A stretch of DNA of 64,000 nucleotides from Oceanicola sp. 502str15. Lineage in GTDB: Bacteria > Pseudomonadota > Alphaproteobacteria > Rhodobacterales > Rhodobacteraceae. The DNA lies in NCBI RefSeq assembly GCF_024105635.1, contig NZ_WYDQ01000001.1, positions 1,674,001 through 1,738,000 of the forward strand, written 5' to 3'. A program made the position numbers and the translations under genes. Below the pieces are notes generated by a model that was not told the origin of the DNA, searched no databases, and saw only the letters and a program-made list of their open reading frames with translations. This document shows positions 1-9,354 of the stretch, piece by piece. The number at the start of each line of letters is the position of its first letter. Within the stretch, counting starts at the first letter, position 1.

Positions 1-696
1 ACCGGCATGAATGCCCTGGCCGAGCGCGACGGCTTCGTCGTGATCTACCCCGAGCAATCGCGCGGCGCCAATGCGCAGACCTGCTGGAACTGGTTCAGCC
101 CGAACGACCAGCGCCGCGACCGGGGCGAGCCGGAGATCCTCGCGGGCATCGCCCGTTCGGCGATGGCGCAATACGATGTTCCCCCGAGCCGCTGTTTCGT
201 GGCCGGCCTCTCGGCAGGGGCGGCGATGGCGGTGATCCTCGGCCAGACTTACCCCGATGTCTTCGCCGCCGCAGGCGCCCATTCCGGCCTGCCCTACGGC
301 GCAGCGAAGGACGTTGCCTCGGCCTTTTCCGCCATGGCAGGCCAGACCTCGGGCCACGCCGGAGCCCGCAGCCAGACCGCCCTGCGCACCATCGTCTTTC
401 ATGGCGGGGCAGACAGCACCGTGCATGCCTCCAACGGCGAGATGATCGCGCGCGACGCCGCGCGCAACGGCCCCTCGCCAAGCGTCGAGACAACCCATGG
501 CGGCGCCGAGAACGGCCGCAGCTACACCGCCACCACCTGCAGCGGCCCCGACGGGCGCGCCTACCTGGAGCACTGGGTGATCGAGGGCCTCGGCCATGCC
601 TGGTCGGGCGGCCAGCCCGAGGGCTCCTACACCGATGCGCAGGGGCCGGATGCCAGCGCTGAGATGGTCCGCTTCTTCTTCGACCCCGGGGCGTGA
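1..696 (+). CDS. PHB depolymerase-family esterase, C-terminal part (5' end outside window)
   Basis: The reading frame is open from base 1, so the N-terminus lies outside the window. About 231 residues remain. The alpha/beta-hydrolase triad of the polyhydroxybutyrate-depolymerase/feruloyl-esterase family can be seen: nucleophile Ser in the elbow GLSAGAAMA, Asp in FHGGADSTVH, and His in GLGHAWSGG near the end. The opening TGMNALAERDGF is typical of the family just after the oxyanion-hole region, so probably a little over 100 residues are missing. It may be secreted, but any signal peptide would be in the missing part. The substrate, a polyester or an ester, cannot be told. It ends 82 bases before the fadE operon and is probably a separate unit. 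Confidence 0.8.
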   Translation, partial: TGMNALAERDGFVVIYPEQSRGANAQTCWNWFSPNDQRRDRGEPEILAGIARSAMAQYDVPPSRCFVAGLSAGAAMAVILGQTYPDVFAAAGAHSGLPYGAAKDVASAFSAMAGQTSGHAGARSQTALRTIVFHGGADSTVHASNGEMIARDAARNGPSPSVETTHGGAENGRSYTATTCSGPDGRAYLEHWVIEGLGHAWSGGQPEGSYTDAQGPDASAEMVRFFFDPGA

Positions 697-778
697 ACTG
701 GCCCGCCCCGCCTGCCCCTCCGTGCGCCGCGTGGAACCCTGACAGCCCGGCACACGTTTGGTCTGTGGAGGTGTCTAC

Positions 779-3028
779 ATGACAGGACTGCGCGCACGGC
801 TCTTGACCAAACCGATCCACAAATGGGCCAAGGGGGCGTTGCCCGCCCTCTCCCAGACCGAAAGCGAGGCCCTGACCGCCGGCGAGGTCTGGTGGGAGGC
901 CGAGCTGTTCTCGGGCAATCCCGACTGGTCGAAGCTCCTCGACGTGACGCCCCCGAAGCTCAGCCCCGAAGAGCAGGCCTTCCTCGACGGGCCCTGCCGC
1001 GACCTCTGCCACATGATCAACGACTGGCAGATCAATCACGAGGACGCCGATCTGCCCGCCGAGGTCTGGAGCTTCCTGCGCCAGCACAAGTTCTTCGGCA
1101 TGATCATTCCCAAGTCCCACGGCGGCCTCGGCTTTTCGGCCTTTGCCCACTCCGAGATCATCCGCTTCATCTCCACCCGCTCGGTCGCCGCAGCGGTCAC
1201 GGTGATGGTGCCCAACTCCCTCGGCCCCGGCGAGCTGATCCACCAGTTCGGCACCGATGAGCAGAAAGAACACTGGCTGCCCCGCCTCGCCGATGGCCGC
1301 GAGTTGCCTGCCTTCGGCCTCACCAGTGCCGAGGCCGGCTCCGACGCCTCCGCGATGATCGACGAAGGCGTGATCTGCAAGGGCGCGTGGGACGGTGAGG
1401 AGGTGCTCGGCATCCGCCTCAACTGGGCCAAGCGCTACATCACCCTCGCCCCGGTCTGCACCGTGCTGGGCCTCGCCTTCAAGCTGCGCGACCCGGAGGG
1501 CCTGCTGGGCGACACCGAGGATATCGGCATCACCTGCGCCCTCGTGCCGACCGACCTGGAGGGCGTCGAAACCGGCCGCCGCCACCTGCCCTCTTCCACC
1601 ATGTTCATGAACGGCCCGACCACCGGGAAGGACGTGTTCATCCCGCTCGACCACATCATCGGCGGCCCGGAGTACGCAGGCCGGGGCTGGATGATGCTGA
1701 TGTCGGCCCTCGCGGCGGGGCGCGGGATCTCGCTGCCCTCCATGGGCTGCGCCGCAATCGCCCTCTCTGCCCACACGACCGGTGCCTATGCCCGCATCCG
1801 CCAGCAATTCAACCTGCCGATCGGCAAGTTCGGTGGCATCCAGTCGCCCATGGCCTCGCTCGCCGCCGATGCCTACGCGATGGACGCCGCCCGCCACCTC
1901 ACCTGCGCCGGGCTCGACGAGGGCCGGGCGCTTTCGGTGATCTCGGCGATCATGAAGGCCCACGCCACCTACCGGATGCGAGACGCGCTGAACCACGCGA
2001 TGGATGTGCACTCCGGCAAGGCGGTGATCGACGGGCCGTCGAACTACCTCCAACCGCTCTACCGCGCCGTGCCCATCGGCATCACGGTGGAGGGCGCCAA
2101 CATCGTCACCCGCTCGTTGATCATCTTCGGGCAGGGCTCGATCCGCGCCCATCCCCATATGCTCGACAACATGCTCGCGTTGCAGGAGGAGGACCCTGAG
2201 AAATCGCTGGAGGCCTTCGACAAGAGCTTCTGGGCCCATGTCGGCCACACCACCAAAACCCTGTTCCGCTCATGGGGCCGTGCCCTCACCGGCGGCCGCT
2301 TCGCCCCTGCCCCCGATGCAGGAGCCGTAGCCCCGATCTACCGCCAGCTTTCCCGCTGGTCCGCCGCCTACGCCCTCACCGCCGATTTCGCCTTCCTCAC
2401 CCTCGGCGGCGCGCTGAAGCGCAAGGAGATGATCTCGGGCCGGATGGGCGACATCCTTTCCGAAATGTACATTCTCTCCGCCGCACTGAAACGCTGGGAG
2501 GACGAGGGACGCCAGGAAGCGGACCTGCCGGTGGTGGAGTTCGCCGCCGCCGAGGCCTTCAAGCGCATCCAGACCGCGCTCGACGAGGTCATCGCCAACC
2601 TTCCCGCCCGCTGGGCCGCCTGGGTGCTGCGGGTGCTGACCCTGCCCGGGGCCACCCGCCGCAGCCCGTCCGACCGGCTTACAGAAACTGTCAGCGAGTT
2701 GATCTACGAGCCCTCCGCCAGCCGCGACCGGATCACCGGGCGGGTCTTCGAGGGCTGCAACCGCGATGGCGTGCAGGTGCTGAACCAATGCTACGCCAAG
2801 GTCGTCGAGATGGCCCCGGTGATGAAGCGCCTGCGCGATGCCCGGAAGACCCCGCAGGAGGGGCTTGAGGCAGGTATCCTGAGCGCCGCCGAGATAGAGG
2901 AGATCGAGGCAATGAACGCCCTGGTCGCGGAGGTGGTCGCGGTGGACGACTTCACCCCTGAAGCCCTCGCCGCGCTCTTCCCAAGCCGTAAACAGCCCAG
3001 CGCCGCCCCCAGAGAGGCCGCAGAATGA
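779..3028 (+). CDS. fadE: acyl-CoA dehydrogenase, FadE type
   Basis: A 749-residue flavoprotein that introduces the first double bond of fatty-acid beta-oxidation (acyl-CoA to trans-2-enoyl-CoA). The length fits the long FadE type with a C-terminal FadE-specific extension, rather than the 380-residue ACAD type. The ACAD motif GLTSAEAGSDASAM is present near residue 182, and the N-terminal region contains the usual HKFFGMIIPKSHGGLGFS. The start at 779 is chosen because GGAGG at 767-771 lies 7 bases upstream; an upstream in-frame start at 758 lacks a ribosome site. It is the first gene of a four-gene operon and its stop overlaps the next start (ATGA). Confidence 0.92.
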   Translation: MTGLRARLLTKPIHKWAKGALPALSQTESEALTAGEVWWEAELFSGNPDWSKLLDVTPPKLSPEEQAFLDGPCRDLCHMINDWQINHEDADLPAEVWSFLRQHKFFGMIIPKSHGGLGFSAFAHSEIIRFISTRSVAAAVTVMVPNSLGPGELIHQFGTDEQKEHWLPRLADGRELPAFGLTSAEAGSDASAMIDEGVICKGAWDGEEVLGIRLNWAKRYITLAPVCTVLGLAFKLRDPEGLLGDTEDIGITCALVPTDLEGVETGRRHLPSSTMFMNGPTTGKDVFIPLDHIIGGPEYAGRGWMMLMSALAAGRGISLPSMGCAAIALSAHTTGAYARIRQQFNLPIGKFGGIQSPMASLAADAYAMDAARHLTCAGLDEGRALSVISAIMKAHATYRMRDALNHAMDVHSGKAVIDGPSNYLQPLYRAVPIGITVEGANIVTRSLIIFGQGSIRAHPHMLDNMLALQEEDPEKSLEAFDKSFWAHVGHTTKTLFRSWGRALTGGRFAPAPDAGAVAPIYRQLSRWSAAYALTADFAFLTLGGALKRKEMISGRMGDILSEMYILSAALKRWEDEGRQEADLPVVEFAAAEAFKRIQTALDEVIANLPARWAAWVLRVLTLPGATRRSPSDRLTETVSELIYEPSASRDRITGRVFEGCNRDGVQVLNQCYAKVVEMAPVMKRLRDARKTPQEGLEAGILSAAEIEEIEAMNALVAEVVAVDDFTPEALAALFPSRKQPSAAPREAAE

Positions 3029-4323
3029 ACGCACGCAACAGCCAGCGCGTCTTCCTCGTGGACGGCGCGCGCACCCCCTTCATCAAGGCCCGCAGCGGCC
3101 CCGGCCCCTTCACCCCCGTCGATCTCGCGGTGCAATGCGGCCGCCCGCTGCTGGCGCGCCAGAGCTTTGACCGCACGGCGTTTGATCTGGTGATCCTCGG
3201 CTGCGTCAATGTCATCGCCGACGAGATGAACCCTGCCCGCGTTGCCGCGCTGCGCCTCGGACTGGGCGAGGCGATGGTGGCCTTCACCATGCAGATCAAC
3301 TGCGGCTCGGGCATGCAGAGCATCGACACCGCCTACCGCTACATCCGCGATGGCAGCCACCAGATGATCCTTGCAGGCGGGGCCGAGGCGCTCAGCCATG
3401 CACCGCTGGTCCTGCGCCAATCCGCCGTCGAGTGGTTCGGCAGGATGAACGCCGCAAAGGGCCCGCTCGATCAGGCCAAGGCGATGACGGGCATCCGCCC
3501 CGAGTTCTTCAAGCCCGTCATCGGGCTGGAGCGCGGGCTGACCGACCCGATCACCGAGCTCAACATGGGCCAGACCGCCGAGGTGCTGGCCCATCGATTC
3601 GGCGTCTCCCGAGAAACTGCCGACACCTACGCCATGCAGAGCCACCACCGCCTCGCCGCCGCGCAGAAGGAAGGCAGGTTGAGCGACGAGGTGATGCCCG
3701 CAATCGACCGCGACGGCACGGTTTACGACCATGACGACGGCGTGCGCCCCGACAGTGACATGGCCGGGCTCGCCAAGCTGAAACCGGTCTTCGAGAAGCC
3801 CTACGGCAAGGTGACGGCGGGCAACTCCAGCCAGATCACCGATGGTGCGAGCTGGTGTATCCTCGCTTCCGAACAGGCCGTCGAGGCGCACGGTCTGGAG
3901 CCGCTGGCCGAGATCAAGGACAGCGAATGGGCCGCGCTCGACCCCTCGATCATGGGCCTCGGCCCGGTGCTCTCGGCTACCCCCATTGCCCAACGCCACG
4001 GGCTTTCGGTCGAAGACGTCGACCTCTGGGAGCTGAACGAGGCCTTCGCCGCGCAGGTACTCTCCTGCCTCGCCGCCTGGGGCGACGATGAGTTCTGCCG
4101 CGAGGTGCTCGGCTATGACGCCGCCTTCGGGCGGATCGACCGCGACCGCCTCAACGTCGATGGCGGGGCCATCTCGCTCGGCCACCCGGTGGGGACCAGC
4201 GGCAACCGGATCGTGCTGCATCTGGCCAACGCAATGAAGGAACGGGGGGCAAAGCGCGGCATCGCCACCGAATGCATCGGCGGCGGCCTCGGCGGCGCGA
4301 TGCTTCTGGAGGCGGTGCAATGA
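3025..4323 (+). CDS. fadI: acetyl-CoA C-acyltransferase (3-ketoacyl-CoA thiolase)
   Basis: A 432-residue thiolase catalysing the last step of beta-oxidation, release of acetyl-CoA from 3-ketoacyl-CoA. The nucleophilic Cys lies in MQINCGSGMQS, followed by ELNEAFAAQ, GGAISLGHPVGTSGNR with the catalytic His, and the second catalytic Cys in ATECIGGGLGGAM. Length and operon position suit the trifunctional-type partner FadI/FadA. It overlaps fadE by 4 bases and the downstream fadJ by 4 bases, so the three are translationally coupled. The FadI versus FadA label is by length and context only. Confidence 0.88.
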   Translation: MNARNSQRVFLVDGARTPFIKARSGPGPFTPVDLAVQCGRPLLARQSFDRTAFDLVILGCVNVIADEMNPARVAALRLGLGEAMVAFTMQINCGSGMQSIDTAYRYIRDGSHQMILAGGAEALSHAPLVLRQSAVEWFGRMNAAKGPLDQAKAMTGIRPEFFKPVIGLERGLTDPITELNMGQTAEVLAHRFGVSRETADTYAMQSHHRLAAAQKEGRLSDEVMPAIDRDGTVYDHDDGVRPDSDMAGLAKLKPVFEKPYGKVTAGNSSQITDGASWCILASEQAVEAHGLEPLAEIKDSEWAALDPSIMGLGPVLSATPIAQRHGLSVEDVDLWELNEAFAAQVLSCLAAWGDDEFCREVLGYDAAFGRIDRDRLNVDGGAISLGHPVGTSGNRIVLHLANAMKERGAKRGIATECIGGGLGGAMLLEAVQ

Positions 4324-6395
4324 CCGGTCATGTCTTGAAATTTCTCGGCGAAACCAAGCTGGAACTCGGTGCCGCTGGCCCACGTGAGGGCAACTGGCGC
4401 GCGGGACGCGACAGTGATGGCATCCTCTGGCTCGCGCTCGACAAGGCTGATACCGGTACAAACACGATCTCCGAAGAGGTGATCCGCGAGCTTGAAACTC
4501 ACATCGCAGCCACCGAAGCGAACCTGCCCAAAGCCCTCATCATTCGTTCCGCCAAGCTCTCGGGCTTCGCCGCCGGGGCCGATATCACCAGCTTTAACTC
4601 CATGTCAGACGAAGGCGCGGCGGACCTGCTGAAACAGGGCCATGACGTGCTAGACCGGATCGAGGCGCTGAACTGCCCGACGATCTGCATCGTCCATGGT
4701 GCCGCTCTCGGCGCGGGCTTCGAGCTGGCGCTTGCCTGCGACACCCGCATCGCCACCCCCGGCGCCTCCTTCGGCTTTCCCGAGGTCCAACTCGGCCTGC
4801 ACCCCGGCCTCGGCGGCACTTTCCGCCTGCCCGCCCTCATCGACCCCACAGAGGCGATGACCCTGATGCTCACCGGCAAGACGGCGCACACCAGGAAGGC
4901 CAGATCCCGCGGCATCGTGGATGCGGTGGTCGAGGAGCGCCACGTCGCCGCCGCCGTTCAGGCCGCCGTGAAGGGTGAGATGAAACCACACAGCCAAGGC
5001 CTCAAGGCCCGCGCGCTCGGTTTCGACCAGGCCCGCAGCCTCGTCGCCCGGCAGATGCGCAGCCAGACCGAGAAAAAGGCCCCCAAGGCGCATTACCCCG
5101 CCCCCCACGCGTTGATCGACCTTTGGGAAGAGCACGGCGACGACCGCGCCGAGATGCAGAAGGGCGAGATTGCCTCCTTCGCTGAACTGCTAAATAGCGA
5201 GACGTCGAAGAACCTCCGCCGCGTCTTCTTCCTGCGACAGAAGCTCAAGGACGCGGGGCGCGGCGAGGATGGCATCGCCCATGTCCACGTCATCGGCGCA
5301 GGCGCGATGGGCGCGGAAATCGCCGCCATGGCCGCGATCAAGGGCAAGCGCGTGACCCTCGGCGATGTGGAAACCGATCCGCTCGGCAAGGCCCTCAAGC
5401 ACGCCACAGAGATCTGCAAGGACAAGCACCTCAGCCGCATCGAAACCCGCGACGCGCTCGACCGCCTCATGCCCGACCCGAAGGGCTATGGCATCGCCAG
5501 CGCCGACCTGATCATCGAGGCCGCGCCGGAAAAACTGGACCTCAAGGAGAAAATCTACGGCGGGCTGAAGGGCCGCATGAAACCCGGCGCAATCCTCGCC
5601 TCCAACACCTCCAGCCTCTCGGTCGACTCCCTCGCCACCCACGCCCCCGACAAACCCCGTTTCGCCGGGCTGCATTTCTTCAACCCGGTCTCCAAGGTCG
5701 ACCTCGTCGAAGTGGTGCGTGGCAGCGCGACCGACGACGCCACCGCCAACCGCCTCGCCGCCTTCTGTGGTGCCATCGGCAAGCTGCCCGCCCGCGTGGC
5801 CGAATACCCCGGTTTCGTCGTCAACCGCGCCCTCACCCCCTATTTGATGGAGGCGATGGTGCTGATGGATGAGGGCGTTACCAAGGAGGTGATCGACAGT
5901 GCCGCCCTGCGCTTTGGCATGCCGATGGGGCCGGTGACGCTCGCCGATCAGGTTGGTCTCGACATCGGCCTCCATGTCGCGGAATCCCTGCGCGACAGTC
6001 TCGACACGCCGATGGCCGAGATCTCCGATACCCTGCGCGCCAAGGTCGACGCAGGCGAGCTGGGCAAGAAGACAGGTCAGGGCTTCTACGACTGGTCCGA
6101 CGGTACGCCTCACCCCGATGCCGACCTTTCAGATGCCCCCGAGGATCTGACCGACCGGCTCATCCTGCCGATGCTGAATGCCTGCGTCGAGGTGCTGCGC
6201 AAGGGCGTGGCCGAGAGCGCGGACCAGGTTGACGGCGCGATGATCTTCGCCACCGGCTTCGCGCCCTTCCGTGGCGGGCCGATGAACTATGCCCAAGCCC
6301 GCGGCACCAGCGACATCACCGACCGGCTGAAGGCGCTCGAGCAGGCCCACGGCCCGCGCTTCGCCCCTGACGAGGGCTGGTCGACCCTTGGCTGA
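4320..6395 (+). CDS. fadJ: 3-hydroxyacyl-CoA dehydrogenase / enoyl-CoA hydratase
   Basis: A 691-residue bifunctional beta-oxidation enzyme. The N-terminal crotonase domain has GAALGAGFELALACD and FGFPEVQLGLHPG, giving the two catalytic Glu residues. The central Rossmann fold begins VHVIGAGAMGAEIA, and the dehydrogenase active site is intact: SNTSSLS, then GLHFFNPVSKVDLVEVV with the catalytic His, then YPGFVVNR. It hydrates enoyl-CoA and oxidises the 3-hydroxyacyl-CoA with NAD. The start at 4320 overlaps the thiolase stop; upstream in-frame codons would run into the thiolase. The intact dehydrogenase half contrasts with the degenerate paralogue at 54014-55882. Confidence 0.93.
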   Translation: MTGHVLKFLGETKLELGAAGPREGNWRAGRDSDGILWLALDKADTGTNTISEEVIRELETHIAATEANLPKALIIRSAKLSGFAAGADITSFNSMSDEGAADLLKQGHDVLDRIEALNCPTICIVHGAALGAGFELALACDTRIATPGASFGFPEVQLGLHPGLGGTFRLPALIDPTEAMTLMLTGKTAHTRKARSRGIVDAVVEERHVAAAVQAAVKGEMKPHSQGLKARALGFDQARSLVARQMRSQTEKKAPKAHYPAPHALIDLWEEHGDDRAEMQKGEIASFAELLNSETSKNLRRVFFLRQKLKDAGRGEDGIAHVHVIGAGAMGAEIAAMAAIKGKRVTLGDVETDPLGKALKHATEICKDKHLSRIETRDALDRLMPDPKGYGIASADLIIEAAPEKLDLKEKIYGGLKGRMKPGAILASNTSSLSVDSLATHAPDKPRFAGLHFFNPVSKVDLVEVVRGSATDDATANRLAAFCGAIGKLPARVAEYPGFVVNRALTPYLMEAMVLMDEGVTKEVIDSAALRFGMPMGPVTLADQVGLDIGLHVAESLRDSLDTPMAEISDTLRAKVDAGELGKKTGQGFYDWSDGTPHPDADLSDAPEDLTDRLILPMLNACVEVLRKGVAESADQVDGAMIFATGFAPFRGGPMNYAQARGTSDITDRLKALEQAHGPRFAPDEGWSTLG

Positions 6396-8232
6396 GGGGC
6401 CCGACACCTTCACCGATGCGGATGCAATCGCCCGCGCCATCTATAAGCGGGTCGGCGGCGAAATCCGCCTCGCGCTGCCCCTCGGCCTCGGCAAGCCGGT
6501 CACGCTGGTCAACGCGCTCACCCGCGCGGCCGTGGCGGACCCGAGCCTGAAGCTGTCGATCTTCACCGCGCTCACCCTGCAACGCCCCACCCCCGGCTCA
6601 GACATGGAGCGCCGCTTCATGGAGCCCGCAGCCGACAGGCTCTTCGGGCGCTACCCGCCGCTCCACTACGCCGAGTTGATCAAGGGCGACGGGCTGCCTA
6701 ACAATATCGAGGTCTCGGAGTTCTTCTTTCAGGCCGGCACGTGGCTCGGCAATCACTACGCCCAGCGCCATTACATCTCCGCCAACTACACCCACGCCCG
6801 CGACGTGCTGATCGCCCAAAAACCCAATGTGCTCGCCCAGCTCCTCGCCCGCGACGGTGAGCGCTTCAGCCTGTCCTGCAACACCGATATCTCCGCCGAC
6901 CTCTTCGCGTTTCGCCGCGATGGAACGATGGACTTCATCGCGGTGGGCGAGGTCAACGACGCCCTGCCCTTCATGGGTGGCCCGGCGGTTCTGGAGCCTG
7001 GCGCACTGCACATGCTCCTCGAACCGCCCGCGCAGTTCGAGCTCTTCTCCGCCCCCCGCCGCCCGGTCTCCGACGCCCAGCACGCCATCGGCCTGCATGT
7101 CTCCCGCCTGATCAAGGATGGCGGCACCCTGCAAATCGGCATCGGCGCCATCGGCGATGCCGTCGCCAATGCCCTTCTGGCGCGCGACCGTGGCACCCTC
7201 GCCCCGCTCTGGTCCACGGCCCCCGTCCCGCTCACCGGCGCCGAAACCGACCCCTTCGAGGCAGGCCTCTACGGCGTTACCGAAATGCTCGTCGGCGGGA
7301 TGCTTGCACTGTTCGAAGAGGGCGTGATCAAGCGCGAGGTCGGCGGCGCCGCCATCCACGCCGGCTTCTTCGTCGACGCCCGCGACATGTACGAGCGCCT
7401 GCGCGCCATGCCCCCCGACCAGCGTGCCAGGATCGCGATGATGCCCGTCAGCTTTACCAACGCGCTCTATGGCGATGAGGCGGCCAAGCGCGCCGCCCGC
7501 ACCCATGCGCGCTTCGTCAACGGCGGCATGCAGGTGAGCCTGCTGGGCGATGCGATGTCGGATTCCGCCCAGCCCGGGCAGGTCGTCAGCGGCGTGGGCG
7601 GGCAGTTCAACTTCTTCGAGCAGGCCTTTGCGCTGGAAGATGGCCACGCCATCCTGACCCTGCCAGCCACCCGCCAGAGCGGCGGCAAGGTGACCTCCAA
7701 CATCACCTGGCAGCTCCCCGTCACCACCGTTCCGCGCCACATGCGCGATATCGTGGTGACGGAATACGGCGCGGCGCACTTGCGCGGGCAAAGCGATGAG
7801 GAGGTGATCAAGCGCCTGATCGCGATTGCCGACAGCCGGTTTCAGGACGATCTGTTGGAGGCGGCCCGCAAGGCCGGAAAGATCTCGCCGCGCTACAAGG
7901 TGCCCGAGGCGCAGCGCAACAACACCCCTCAGGGGATTGCAAATTGGCTCGCCCCGCACCGCGCCACCGTCCTGCCGGACTTCCCCTTCGGCACGGATTT
8001 CACCGAAATCGAAAAGCAACTGCTCCCGGCCCTGTCGAAGCTGTCGAACGCGGCCGGAACCAAAACCGCCCTGCTCGCCCTCCTCTGGGCCTCCCTGCGC
8101 ACCCCGCGCCACCCACAGGAGGGCGAGGCAATGGCGCGGATGGGCTATGCGCCCGATCCAAGCCTGACCGAGCCCCTGCAAGCCCGCGCCCTGCGCGGTG
8201 CGCTCAGAACCTGCGCGTCGAAAAGCCCCTGA
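6388..8232 (+). CDS. acetyl-CoA hydrolase/transferase family protein
   Basis: A 614-residue protein of the class I CoA-transferase / acetyl-CoA hydrolase family, which moves CoA between short acyl groups or hydrolyses acyl-CoA. Family features seen are the Gly-rich IGIGAIGDAVANALL, GVTEMLVGGMLALFEEGV, GVGGQFNFFEQAF and DIVVTEYGAAHLRGQ. The start is a TTG at 6388 overlapping the fadJ stop by 8 bases; no earlier start is possible without deep overlap. As the last gene of the fad operon it could recycle CoA or activate an acid released by beta-oxidation. The acyl donor and acceptor are not deducible. Confidence 0.85.
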   Translation: MAEGPDTFTDADAIARAIYKRVGGEIRLALPLGLGKPVTLVNALTRAAVADPSLKLSIFTALTLQRPTPGSDMERRFMEPAADRLFGRYPPLHYAELIKGDGLPNNIEVSEFFFQAGTWLGNHYAQRHYISANYTHARDVLIAQKPNVLAQLLARDGERFSLSCNTDISADLFAFRRDGTMDFIAVGEVNDALPFMGGPAVLEPGALHMLLEPPAQFELFSAPRRPVSDAQHAIGLHVSRLIKDGGTLQIGIGAIGDAVANALLARDRGTLAPLWSTAPVPLTGAETDPFEAGLYGVTEMLVGGMLALFEEGVIKREVGGAAIHAGFFVDARDMYERLRAMPPDQRARIAMMPVSFTNALYGDEAAKRAARTHARFVNGGMQVSLLGDAMSDSAQPGQVVSGVGGQFNFFEQAFALEDGHAILTLPATRQSGGKVTSNITWQLPVTTVPRHMRDIVVTEYGAAHLRGQSDEEVIKRLIAIADSRFQDDLLEAARKAGKISPRYKVPEAQRNNTPQGIANWLAPHRATVLPDFPFGTDFTEIEKQLLPALSKLSNAAGTKTALLALLWASLRTPRHPQEGEAMARMGYAPDPSLTEPLQARALRGALRTCASKSP

Positions 8233-8300
8233 GGCCGAAACGCCGGGTCACTCCCTGGCCCCTGCCTCCACTTCCAGCCCCGCACACCACGCCGCCCGCC

Positions 8301-9158
8301 CTATGGCCACTCGGCAAAGGAAACCTCCTTCGTCCGGGTGCGGTAGAGCGGAATGTAAGTGCGCCGGAACTGCGCCGGCGCAAGGCTCGCGTGGCGTCGA
8401 AAGAAGCGCGTGAAATAGGCGGCATCGCTGAAACCCAGCTTGTAGCCAACCTCGGCCACCTGCAGGTTGGTCGTGATCAAAAGCGTCTTGGCTTCCTCCA
8501 TCAACCGGCGCTGCATGTGCTGATGCGGCGGTATGCCGATCGCGCGGCGCACGGCCTCGTTCAGACGGTCGCGCGACACGCCGATGCGCCGGGCATATTC
8601 CGCCACGGTCCAGTGGTTTTGCAGGTGCAGTTCCACGAGGTTGAGAAAGCTGTCCGAGATGCGATGCGGCTGGGGTTCGCTGGCCTGCAAGGGCGGTGCG
8701 GCGGCGCGCCAGATCTCGATCATCAGAAGCGAAACGCAATGGTGCAGAACGGTTTCGCTGCCCGGTGCCATGGTGCGCAGCTCGCTCTCGATCTTGTCGA
8801 ACAGCGCCACGCAGGACTGCATGATCGCGGGCGTCACCTCCGACAGAAAGATCCGGCGGCTGACCACCTGGCGCACATGGGCCGAGATCACATCGGTCGG
8901 CAGCGCCCGCCCGAGGGCGCGTTCCGGCATCCGGATCAGGAACCCCCGCGTGCCTGCGGCCAGGGTGATCCGGGTCGACCAGCCCGTGGGCGACCAGATC
9001 AGGCAAGGCCCGGCCACGTCCCGCTCGACCTCGTCAGAGATGAACGCGCCGCGTCCGGATTCCAGAATCACGAAGGTCGCCCGACCGCCCGAAGTGGCGA
9101 ACTCGGTCTTGGTCAGCGCACTCTTGATGCGCTCTGCCTGAATGGTTTGCCGTTCCAA
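8301..9158 (-). CDS. AraC-family transcriptional regulator
   Basis: A regulator of about 285 residues. The N-terminal 150 residues resemble an AraC-binding-like sensor domain, and the C-terminus carries the double helix-turn-helix: WTVAEYARRIGVSRDRLNEA and VAEVGYKLGFSDAAYFTRFF, then RRHASLAPAQFRR. The listed start is a TTG with no clear ribosome site, so the N-terminus is uncertain by some residues. It is transcribed away from the Liv-type ABC transporter operon across an AT-rich spacer, which suggests it controls that operon in response to the transported substrate (inference). Confidence 0.85.
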   Translation of the reverse strand: MERQTIQAERIKSALTKTEFATSGGRATFVILESGRGAFISDEVERDVAGPCLIWSPTGWSTRITLAAGTRGFLIRMPERALGRALPTDVISAHVRQVVSRRIFLSEVTPAIMQSCVALFDKIESELRTMAPGSETVLHHCVSLLMIEIWRAAAPPLQASEPQPHRISDSFLNLVELHLQNHWTVAEYARRIGVSRDRLNEAVRRAIGIPPHQHMQRRLMEEAKTLLITTNLQVAEVGYKLGFSDAAYFTRFFRRHASLAPAQFRRTYIPLYRTRTKEVSFAEWP

Positions 9159-9354
9159 AGCGCGCGATTTCCCGAGTTGGTCGTCAGCGGACCCGTCAAA
9201 AGTACAATTATATCCTCAAAATGTCTATTATTCTGAACATCGCCGCAGCTTAGGCTCACCACACCCCCCGCCCGTGGAACGGCGGGGATCGGGAGATCGG
9301 CTCGCTTTGAGACAAAATGGCCAGCATTCCCCGTGAACCTTTGGGAGGAAGAAA
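9159..9354. promoter_or_regulatory. divergent promoter region, AraC regulator / Liv-type operon
   Basis: A 196-base spacer between two divergent genes. The stretch 9195-9240 is strikingly AT-rich for this chromosome and contains ATTATAT and TCTATTATTCTGAAC, fitting overlapping divergent promoters with an activator site. The right end supplies GGGAGGAAG just before the ATG at 9355. Exact promoter hexamers cannot be fixed by eye. Confidence 0.5.

Noticed and set aside
95..2248. 717-codon minus-strand open frame over the esterase and fadE genes
   Set aside because: It has no recognisable domain and overlaps two well-supported plus-strand genes; long antisense frames are common in GC-rich DNA.
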